In this document: piece by piece, positions 33,466 to 39,323 of the stretch | Position numbering within the stretch: position 1 is the stretch's first letter | Layout of the letters: each line of letters opens with the position of its first letter | Assembly: GCA_028290465.1 (NCBI GenBank) | Contig: JAQGJU010000026.1 | Span: 1 to 39,323 of the forward strand | Direction: 5' to 3' | Length of the DNA stretch: 39,323 nt | Origin: Xanthobacteraceae bacterium | GTDB lineage: Bacteria; Pseudomonadota; Alphaproteobacteria; Rhizobiales; Xanthobacteraceae | Made by a program: the position numbers and the translations under genes | Notes under the pieces: model-generated | Database searches by the model: none | Told to the model about the DNA's origin: nothing | The model's input: the letters and a program-made list of their open reading frames with translations, nothing else

Positions 33466-33609
33466 AGAGCGCCTCCAGCAAAAGTGGATCCCGGTGTTGC
33501 GGGAAAGCGATCGCAGATTGCGTACACTTATCTGCGTACGCGCTCTAAATGTTTAGACAGACGCGTTTTCCTCAAGTGAAGTGGGTTCCACTTCACTTGA
33601 AAACGCTCA
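33466..33609. repeat. Dispersed palindromic repeat, family A, copy 5
   Basis: It starts AGAGCGCCTCCAGCAAAAGT and ends TTGAAAACGCTC. The middle part GCAGATTGCGTACACTTATCTG is shared with copy 1 (130-279). It occupies most of the gene-free stretch 33419-33776 and marks the border between the catabolic island and the pyrimidine operon. The rest of that stretch holds no recognisable gene. Confidence 0.78.
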
Positions 33610-33776
33610 AGGCGGTGCTACGCCAGCAGGCCGTATTGGCCCGTCCGCAAGTCTTTGCGATCTGTCCGGAAACGTGGTGGGCGCACCAGGGTCCATCTAC
33701 ATGCAGGAGTGCGGCCGGCTTTCGCCAACTCCGCTCAAAAAAATAGAGCGGGCGGGATGCCGCAAGCTCCCCTGCG

Positions 33777-34088
33777 TTAAACGTCCACCAGTTTGGCGGC
33801 GGCAATTTCGTTCAGGGCCTTGAGCTGATCGGCCGCGGACTGCGCCATCGCCTTTCCGGCCATCTTTGCGAGCTCAACCAAACGTTTGAAAGCCTGATCG
33901 GCGATGTCGGACGGCAACGGTTCTTCATCGAAGGCGTCGACGAAGGTGCGGACGTGCGCCGCAAGCAGAAAGAAGACCACTAAGTGTTGGGGATCGTTTT
34001 CGGCGAGTTGAAGAACCTTTTGCTCGAAAGCTCGATAGGTTCTGAGGCCGTTATGCTGGGTCGTAAGCCAGTTGACGAGTTCGTCCAA
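33777..34088 (-). CDS. Small hypothetical helical protein
   Basis: I do not recognise this 103-residue protein. It begins (from TTG) with DELVNWLTTQHNGLRTYRAF and is rich in helix formers, with EQKVLQLAENDPQHLVVFFLLAAHVRTFVDAF and a C-terminal ALNEIAAAKLVDV. There is no signal peptide, and the hydrophobic VVFFLLAA stretch is too short for a clear membrane segment. The TTG at 34088 is preferred because AGGGAGGGAA lies just before it; the frame is open further upstream to 34373, but that part has no protein character. The gene stands alone, divergent from pyrK, at the head of the pyrimidine operon. Confidence 0.55.
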   Translation of the reverse strand: MDELVNWLTTQHNGLRTYRAFEQKVLQLAENDPQHLVVFFLLAAHVRTFVDAFDEEPLPSDIADQAFKRLVELAKMAGKAMAQSAADQLKALNEIAAAKLVDV

Positions 34089-34313
34089 GGTCGTTCCCTC
34101 CCTGAAAGCGGAAAGCGAGAAGAAACGACCACATGTACCACGTCCAGCATAACGGTGAGTTAAAAAAAGAGACACGGGAAGCAAAAAGGCGCCCAAGCGG
34201 GTTCCGTCATAAATCTTTGCAGCGCACCCATAACCCCAGTCCGCCTTGATAGGACCGGCAAATTGACGAGATTGCGAACGCGTCCTTGACAGCGCCGCGT
34301 CAATTTGGAAGTG

Positions 34314-34327
34314 TCTCAAAATTGAGA
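34314..34327. promoter_or_regulatory. 14-bp palindrome upstream of pyrK
   Basis: TCTCAA-AA-TTGAGA is a perfect palindrome 54 bases ahead of the pyrK ATG. A TTGACA hexamer lies just upstream in CCTTGACAGCGCC, which could be a -35 element. It differs from the TTGGATA operators, so the pyrimidine operon may have another regulator. Confidence 0.4.
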
Positions 34328-34381
34328 TAGATAGAGAGCGCGTACCGTTTCTTTTCGGCCGGGCCGGCCGCATGGGTCAGC

Positions 34382-35236
34382 ATGAACCAAGGCAGTGGCG
34401 TCAAACCGGGTCCTCTGGACCGGAGTTCCGAGGCCTCAAGAGAGATAGGCGACGTGACGACCACGGTCGTCGCGCACATCTGGGTCAACGAGGAATACCG
34501 ACACCTTATTCTCGACGCGCCCAGCCCCGCACCGTCGGCCCAGGCGGGACAGTTCTTCAATCTGGAATGTCCGCAGACAGGAGAGGATCGTCCATTTCTC
34601 CGTCGGCCGATGAGCGTATATCGCGCTGATCCGGTCGAAGGGCGCATCGAGTTTCTGTACAAGATCACGGGCGCAGGAACCCGCGGACTTGCATCACTAC
34701 AGCCAGGCCAGAACCTGCGGGTCTTGGGACCGCTGGGGATCGGGTTTTCGCTTCAACCGCAGTGGCGGCGCATTGTCGTACTCGGGCGCGGTGTCGGCTT
34801 GGCGACCTTGGCGCCGCTGGCGGAATTGGCTGCGGAGCGCGGCATTGGCGTCACCGCAATATTGAGCGCCCGTAGTCCGGACCATCTGATGTCGACGGAA
34901 CGCTTCGCACGCATCGGAGCGCAGATCCACACGGTATGCGACTCGGATCGCACGAGCGCTCTGCCAGATGTCGAAATACTTCTGCGCGACCACGTACGAG
35001 AGCATCGGCCTGACGCCTTTTTCACCTGCGGATCGAACCGACTGATGCTGCTCATGCAACGGCTTGGCCGCGAGCTTGGCATTGCCGGCGAGGTCGCCAT
35101 GGAACAGCAGATGGCTTGCGGCCTCGGCATGTGCTTCTGCTGCGTCCGCAGCTTCCAAACAGCCGATGGCATCGAAAGCCGCCGGGTATGCATCGAAGGC
35201 CCCGTGTTCAAGCTGGACGAGGCGCTCTCGTGGTAG
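34382..35236 (+). CDS. pyrK: Dihydroorotate dehydrogenase electron-transfer subunit
   Basis: The 284-residue protein is the FAD/[2Fe-2S] subunit that links class 1B dihydroorotate dehydrogenase to NAD(H). It has a ferredoxin-reductase-like beta barrel (LDAPSPAPSAQAGQFFNLEC, RPMSVYRAD), an FAD/NAD part (VVLGRGVGLATLAPLAELA) and a C-terminal cluster motif CGLGMCFCC with a fourth Cys in RRVCIEGPVF, matching the C-x4-C-x2-C...C pattern of PyrK. The start may be the ATG at 34382 or the GTG at 34454; the first 24 residues look poorly conserved. Its stop overlaps the pyrD start by seven bases. The presence of PyrK means the complex can use NAD, as in catabolic or Gram-positive enzymes, unlike the quinone-linked class 2 enzyme usual in proteobacteria. 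Confidence 0.88.
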   Translation: MNQGSGVKPGPLDRSSEASREIGDVTTTVVAHIWVNEEYRHLILDAPSPAPSAQAGQFFNLECPQTGEDRPFLRRPMSVYRADPVEGRIEFLYKITGAGTRGLASLQPGQNLRVLGPLGIGFSLQPQWRRIVVLGRGVGLATLAPLAELAAERGIGVTAILSARSPDHLMSTERFARIGAQIHTVCDSDRTSALPDVEILLRDHVREHRPDAFFTCGSNRLMLLMQRLGRELGIAGEVAMEQQMACGLGMCFCCVRSFQTADGIESRRVCIEGPVFKLDEALSW

Positions 35237-36165
35237 ATTTGGCCGTAAAAATCGGAAACGTTTCATTGGCCAATCCGGTCATGCCGGCTTCCGGCACGTT
35301 TGCCGAAGGATTGGCGCAGGTCATATCGTTCGACCAGCTTGGGGCCATGGTCACAAAGACCATCACGGCCGAGCTGCGCGGCGGAAATCCGACACCGCGC
35401 GTCGCCGAAGTGGGCCAGGCGATGCTCAACTCCATCGGCATTCCGAGCAAAGGGGTCGGATATTTTATCGAGCACGCGCTTCCCTTTTACCAGCAGTTCA
35501 AGTGTCCGCTGGTGGTGAGCGTTTCGGCGCCGACCGCGGATGGCTTCGCCGACATCGTGCAACTGCTCGATCTGCCGGGCGTATCTATCATTGAGGCCAA
35601 TATTTCGTGTCCGAATATTGAAGAAGACGGCAACGCCTTCGCGATGCAGCCGCGCTCGACGGCAATCGTCGTGGGCAAGCTGCGCAAGGCAACAAACAAG
35701 CCGCTGTGGGTGAAGCTAACGCCCAACTCCACCGACATCGCAGCCGTCGCACGTGCGGCCGAAAACGCCGGTGCCGACGCGTTGGTAGTGGCGAACACCA
35801 TCCTCGCCATGTCCATCGACGTTGAAACCTTCCGGCCGACGCTCGGCAACATCATGGGCGGGCTATCCGGCCCGGCTCTCAAGCCGATCACACTGCGCAT
35901 GACCTACCAATGCGCCAAGGCCGTGAACATACCGGTTATCGGCTGCGGCGGAATTTCCACAGCGGAAGACGCCGTCGAATACATGTTGGCGGGAGCATCG
36001 GCCGTGCAGATCGGAACCGCGACCTTCGTTCGGCCTCGGAGCATGATTGATGTGATCGAGGGGCTGGCGGCCTTTTGTGACCGTAAGGGGATTAAGCGAA
36101 TTGACGAACTTACAGGTGCGATGGCAGGCGGTCTGCATGTCAGCGAATTCGAGGCTGCGCAATGA
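35230..36165 (+). CDS. pyrD: Dihydroorotate dehydrogenase catalytic subunit, class 1B
   Basis: This 311-residue TIM-barrel flavoprotein interconverts orotate and dihydroorotate. It has the family opening VKIGNVSLANPVMPASGTF, the FMN/substrate residues VTKT (Lys43) and MLNSIGIPSKG (Asn67), the catalytic Cys in EANISCPN (Cys127), LWVKLTPN, and the phosphate-binding GGISTAEDAVEYMLAGASAVQIGTA. Cys as the base and the adjacent PyrK identify class 1B. The start is the GTG at 35230, which overlaps the pyrK end. The stop overlaps the next gene's start by ATGA. A de novo pathway would not need a carbamoylase in the same operon, so I infer that the complex runs in the orotate-reducing direction. Confidence 0.9.
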   Translation: MVDLAVKIGNVSLANPVMPASGTFAEGLAQVISFDQLGAMVTKTITAELRGGNPTPRVAEVGQAMLNSIGIPSKGVGYFIEHALPFYQQFKCPLVVSVSAPTADGFADIVQLLDLPGVSIIEANISCPNIEEDGNAFAMQPRSTAIVVGKLRKATNKPLWVKLTPNSTDIAAVARAAENAGADALVVANTILAMSIDVETFRPTLGNIMGGLSGPALKPITLRMTYQCAKAVNIPVIGCGGISTAEDAVEYMLAGASAVQIGTATFVRPRSMIDVIEGLAAFCDRKGIKRIDELTGAMAGGLHVSEFEAAQ

Positions 36166-37442
36166 ATGAAGCCAATGTCAACTTGGCATCCCGACAGACG
36201 TGGCGCGGCCTCGCGGTCCAAATCTTCGACGAATTGCGCGCCAAGACATTCGATGGCGTCGGCATCACGCGCGAGTGTTACGCCGAAGGCGAAGGTATCG
36301 CGATCGATGTCTTTCGCGGGATTGCCGAAAGCCACGGTTTGAACTGTTCTGTAGATGCGGCGGCAAACATCGAGATCTCATTGCCGGGGGACGATGGTTC
36401 GCAACCAGCGTTGATCCTTGCCTCGCATGCGGATTCCGTGCCGCATGGCGGGAACTACGATGGGGCGGCCGGCGTGGTCGCGGGACTGCTGTGTTTATTG
36501 CGGCTGCGCGAGGACGGCACTATGCCGCGACATCCGGTGCGCCTCATGATCTTGCGCGGAGAAGAAAGCGCATTTTATGGGCGAGCCAATATCGGTTCGC
36601 GTGCATTGTTCGGTGGTCTCGCGGCGAGGGATCTCGAAGCGAAATGTCGGGGCGGCGGCCGGACCCTCTGTGAGGCGCTAAAGTCCGTCGGAGCGGATGT
36701 CGAGCGAATCCAAAACGGCGAGACACTCTTTGATATTGGCCGGGCTCGGGCGTATCTTGAGCTTCACATCGAGCAAGGGCCGGTGATGGTGGCGCGCGGG
36801 TTGCCGACCGCGGTCGTCAGCGGCATTCGTGGCAATGTGAGGCACCGGGACATTCTGTGCCGTGGGGAAGCTGGACATTCCGGCACCGTTCCACGCTGGT
36901 TGCGTCGCGACGCCGTATTCGCCGTCTCCGATCTTCTGATGCGTCTCGACGAACACTGGACCCGTCTGCTGGAGCGAGGGCTCGACCTCGTCATCACGAC
37001 GGGCATCATCGGCACAAATGCGGATCAGCACGCCATCAGCCGTATCCCGGAAGAGCTGCACTTCAGCTTTGAAGTTCGCAGCCAAAGCCATGATACGCTG
37101 GAAGCGTTCTATGAGCTGTTTCGTTCGGAATGCCGTGCCGTGTCAGATCAGCGGCGCGTGAAGTTCGAGTTCGACGATCGCGTCTATACCGAGCCGGCCA
37201 AGATGGACGAAGGTATCGTGCGCAAACTGGTACAGGCTTCCGAAAAGCTCGGTTTGCCGGCCGAGGTGATTGCAAGCGGCGCCGGTCACGACGCGGCGGT
37301 ATTCGCCAATGCCGGGATTCCATCGGGCATGATCTTTGTCCGGAACGCGAACGGATCGCACAATCCACACGAGGCGATGGACGTCGACGACTTCATGAAG
37401 GGCGTCGACTTGATGTTTGCCTCTATTGTCGAGGGCTATTGA
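36162..37442 (+). CDS. M20 N-carbamoyl amino acid amidohydrolase (candidate ureidosuccinase)
   Basis: The 426-residue HyuC/AllC-type metallo-amidohydrolase has all expected ligands: ASHADSVPHGGNYDGAAGV (His89, Asp100), ILRGEESAFYG (Glu134/135), ELHIEQGP (His202) and NGSHNPHE (His400). The dimerisation segment GEAGHSGTVPRWLRRDAVFA is present. Sitting between pyrD (ATGA overlap) and pyrC (one base between stop and start), its natural substrate should be the product of dihydroorotase, N-carbamoyl-L-aspartate, giving aspartate, CO2 and ammonia. This is inference from position, since the family is broad. It differs widely from the other HyuC-type protein at 30008-31234 and is not a recent duplicate. 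Confidence 0.85.
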   Translation: MNEANVNLASRQTWRGLAVQIFDELRAKTFDGVGITRECYAEGEGIAIDVFRGIAESHGLNCSVDAAANIEISLPGDDGSQPALILASHADSVPHGGNYDGAAGVVAGLLCLLRLREDGTMPRHPVRLMILRGEESAFYGRANIGSRALFGGLAARDLEAKCRGGGRTLCEALKSVGADVERIQNGETLFDIGRARAYLELHIEQGPVMVARGLPTAVVSGIRGNVRHRDILCRGEAGHSGTVPRWLRRDAVFAVSDLLMRLDEHWTRLLERGLDLVITTGIIGTNADQHAISRIPEELHFSFEVRSQSHDTLEAFYELFRSECRAVSDQRRVKFEFDDRVYTEPAKMDEGIVRKLVQASEKLGLPAEVIASGAGHDAAVFANAGIPSGMIFVRNANGSHNPHEAMDVDDFMKGVDLMFASIVEGY

Positions 37443-37443
37443 G

Positions 37444-38487
37444 ATGCGGACATTGACGATTCGCCGGCCGGACGACTGGCATGTTCATTTCCGGGACGGC
37501 GATATTCTAAAGTCCGTGGTTCCATTCACGGCGCGCCAGTTCGGTCGCGCGATAGTCATGCCCAACCTCACCCCGCCCATCGTCAACTCTAAAATGGCGA
37601 TGGCCTACCGCGGCAGAATTCTGGCCGCAGTTCCGTCCGATGTGAGCTTCACGCCCTTGATGACGTGCTACCTCACCGACGCAACCGACCCGTCGGATCT
37701 TGCGGCCGGCCACCGCGACGGCATATTCACCGCGGCTAAGCTTTATCCCGCACATGCCACCACCAATTCGGATCACGGCGTTACGGCGATCGAGAAAATC
37801 TACCCGGTCCTGGAGACCATGCAGGAAAGCGGTATTCCCCTGCTGGTGCATGGTGAGTTCGTGCACCATGACGTCGATATCTTCGACCGCGAAAAAGCAT
37901 TCATCGACATCGTGCTGCTGCCGACGCTGAAGCGCTTTCCGCGTCTGAAGGTGGTGATGGAGCACGTCACGACCACGGAAGCCGTGCAGATCGTGCGGGA
38001 GAACCGGCCGCGTATGGGCGCGACCATCACGCCCCAGCACCTGCTGTTCAATCGAAACGCCATTTTTCAAGGGGGCATCCGGCCCCACATGTATTGCCTG
38101 CCGGTGCTGAAACGGGAGCACCACCGGACCGCGCTTCGAGCGGCGGCGACCAGCGGCGAGCCAGGCTTCTTTCTCGGCACCGATTCAGCCCCCCATCTGC
38201 GCCACCTGAAGGAGAACAGCTGCGGATGTGCCGGCGTTTTCAGCGCGCCGGTCGCCTTGCAGGCTTATTTGAGGGTCTTTGCTGAAGAGAAGGCGCTTGA
38301 ACACTTTGAGGCCTTTGCGTCATTGAACGGACCGGCGTTCTACGGCCTGCCGCCGAATGAAGGCAGCCTCACCCTCGCAGAGAAGCCCGGCACGCCACCC
38401 GGGGCGACGACCATCCAGAATCAAGGGGAAATCGTGCCCCTTTTCGTCGAGGAGCAGGTTGACTGGTCAGTGATCCAGGGGACATAA
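37444..38487 (+). CDS. pyrC: Dihydroorotase, E. coli type
   Basis: The 347-residue zinc enzyme interconverts dihydroorotate and N-carbamoyl-aspartate. It matches E. coli PyrC closely along its whole length: RRPDDWHVHFRDGD (HxH), the carboxylated Lys in AAKLYPAHATTNSDHG, LLVHGEFVHHDVDIFDREK, VVMEHVTTTEA, TITPQHLLFNRN, HMYCLPVLKREHHRTAL and LGTDSAPHLRHLKENSCGCAG. All metal and substrate residues are present. The true start is the ATG at 37444, one base after the preceding stop, rather than 37417. In contrast to the hydantoinase-like protein at 31237-32577, the active site is fully canonical. Confidence 0.95.
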   Translation: MRTLTIRRPDDWHVHFRDGDILKSVVPFTARQFGRAIVMPNLTPPIVNSKMAMAYRGRILAAVPSDVSFTPLMTCYLTDATDPSDLAAGHRDGIFTAAKLYPAHATTNSDHGVTAIEKIYPVLETMQESGIPLLVHGEFVHHDVDIFDREKAFIDIVLLPTLKRFPRLKVVMEHVTTTEAVQIVRENRPRMGATITPQHLLFNRNAIFQGGIRPHMYCLPVLKREHHRTALRAAATSGEPGFFLGTDSAPHLRHLKENSCGCAGVFSAPVALQAYLRVFAEEKALEHFEAFASLNGPAFYGLPPNEGSLTLAEKPGTPPGATTIQNQGEIVPLFVEEQVDWSVIQGT

Positions 38488-38520
38488 AGACGTGGTCGCG
38501 CTCAAATTGATCAGGGCTCA

Positions 38521-38541
38521 CCGCCGGAAAGGTTCCGGCGG
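38521..38541 (+). terminator. Perfect 9-bp hairpin between pyrC and pyrE
   Basis: CCGCCGGAA (38521-38529) and TTCCGGCGG (38533-38541) enclose AGG. It lies in the 99-base gap before pyrE and is followed by CGCTTTCG, not a T run. It may attenuate or process the transcript so that pyrE is expressed at a different level from the four genes upstream. Confidence 0.5.
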
Positions 38542-38586
38542 CGCTTTCGCGCGCGGCTCATGTTGGAATCGTATCAGGAGGACACC

Positions 38587-39323
38587 GTGAGCACGTTTTC
38601 CCACCTAACCGAAAAACGAGTCATTGCACATCAAACCGCAAAGATGATGCTTGAAATCCAGGCGGTTCATTTCAACGCCAACTCGCCTTTCGTGTTCACG
38701 TCCGGCTGGGCAAGCCCTGTTTATGTCGATTGCCGAAAAATCATTTCCTATCCGCGGCTCCGCTCCGCACTGATGGACTTTTCCGCGACAACCATCCTCA
38801 GCGAGATTGGCTACGAATCCATCGACAATGTAGCAGGCGGAGAGACGGCTGGAATTCCGTTCGCGGCCTGGATTGCGGACAAGCTGATGCTGCCGATGCA
38901 ATATATCCGCAAGAAAGCTAAAGGGTTCGGACGAAACGCCCAGATCGAGGGCGAGGTTGCCGTTGGGGCTCGAACGCTTCTGGTCGAGGATCTCGCGACC
39001 GACGGCCGCAGCAAGGTCAATTTCTGCAATGCGCTGCGCTCGGCCGGTGCGAAAGTCGACCATTGTTTCGTGCTATTCTATTACGACATTTTTCCGATGA
39101 GCCGCGAGAACATGAAGGAATTGGGTGTCCAATTGCACTATCTCGCAACTTGGTGGGATGTGCTGGAAGTCGCGGAGAGCAGCGGCCACTTCGACAAGGG
39201 CGTTCTGCGCGAAGTGAGAGGGTTCTTGGAGGCACCGTCGCAATGGTCGGCAGCTCACGGTGGGATTGCAGAATTCAGCAACCCGCCGCCCCATTCTGAC
39301 GGATCGGCCGCGCCGCCGCGAGC
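38587..39323 (+). CDS. pyrE: Orotate phosphoribosyltransferase (3' end outside window)
   Basis: The open frame runs from the GTG at 38587 to the window edge, 245 codons without a stop, and an ideal AGGAGG stands five bases before the GTG. It begins [18 protein letters not shown]. The family features are [38 protein letters not shown], the Lys-rich loop [10 protein letters not shown] and the PRPP-binding [11 protein letters not shown]. Length already equals or exceeds a standard PyrE, and the last visible residues ([17 protein letters not shown]) look like a non-conserved tail. It converts orotate and PRPP to OMP. Next to an orotate-degrading set, it could salvage imported orotate. Confidence 0.9.
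   Translation, partial: MSTFSHLTEKRVIAHQTAKMMLEIQAVHFNANSPFVFTSGWASPVYVDCRKIISYPRLRSALMDFSATTILSEIGYESIDNVAGGETAGIPFAAWIADKLMLPMQYIRKKAKGFGRNAQIEGEVAVGARTLLVEDLATDGRSKVNFCNALRSAGAKVDHCFVLFYYDIFPMSRENMKELGVQLHYLATWWDVLEVAESSGHFDKGVLREVRGFLEAPSQWSAAHGGIAEFSNPPPHSDGSAAPPR

Noticed and set aside
33740-33760. Terminator at CCGCTC-AAAAAAATA-GAGCGG
   Set aside because: A six-base stem with an A/T-rich loop but no following T run in either direction; too weak to call.
34089-34373. Extension of the small hypothetical protein to 198 residues
   Set aside because: The added part has no protein-like conservation, and a strong ribosome site stands directly before the TTG at 34088.
30008-37442. Recent duplication of the two HyuC/AllC-type genes
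   Set aside because: They share motifs only; sequences between the ligands are very different, so they are old paralogues.

Overview
The window looks like the chromosome of a GC-rich alphaproteobacterium of the Bradyrhizobium/Rhodopseudomonas type (Nitrobacteraceae). The grounds are the high GC content, a small conserved MAAFNYST-type protein, a DUF6481-type protein, a solitary Bug-type solute receptor, dense ABC-transporter/amidohydrolase content, and two families of dispersed palindromic repeats of the kind common in that group. No tRNA, rRNA, CRISPR array, transposase or phage gene was found. All functional calls come from motif reading, not from database searches.

Region 1 (1-7.1 kb) is general: an N-terminal gene fragment, a DUF6481-like protein, a cold-shock protein with a good terminator, a small conserved protein, an orphan Bug receptor, an amidohydrolase_2/binding-protein-like pair, and an ABC-F ATPase. 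The repeats lie between these genes.

Region 2 (7.2-33.4 kb) is a large catabolic island for an unidentified, probably nitrogen-containing, substrate. A leftward operon (14753 to 7176) encodes a creatinase/ectoine-hydrolase-like M24 enzyme, an ATZ/TRZ-type amidohydrolase, a three-subunit molybdenum hydroxylase (FAD, 2Fe-2S and Mo subunits) and an ornithine-cyclodeaminase-like protein. A rightward operon encodes a complete LIV-type ABC importer. A second leftward operon (23119 to 19880) encodes a thioesterase, an unusual M20 protein and an SsuBC-type ABC pair, divergent from an acyl-CoA synthetase. Next come an MDR oxidoreductase, an SDR, an NMT1/TauA-type binding protein, an Asp/Glu-racemase-superfamily enzyme coupled to an aminotransferase, an N-carbamoyl amidohydrolase, a hydantoinase-like protein with an altered metal centre, and a GntR/FCD regulator. 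Near-identical palindromes (consensus TTGGATA-N4-TATCCAA) sit in front of the M24 operon, the LIV operon, the thioesterase/ligase pair, the binding protein and the racemase-like gene. A degenerate copy precedes the GntR gene. This suggests one GntR-controlled regulon covering the island.

Region 3 (33.8-39.3 kb) is a tightly packed operon, pyrK-pyrD-(M20 carbamoylase)-pyrC, followed by pyrE, which runs off the window. An NAD-linked class 1B dihydroorotate dehydrogenase, a ureido-acid amidohydrolase and a dihydroorotase together would convert orotate to dihydroorotate, N-carbamoyl-aspartate and aspartate. That is the reverse of biosynthesis, as known from orotate-fermenting clostridia. The most interesting points are this putative aerobic orotate-degradation operon and the palindrome-defined regulon with several hydrolases whose usual catalytic residues are replaced.
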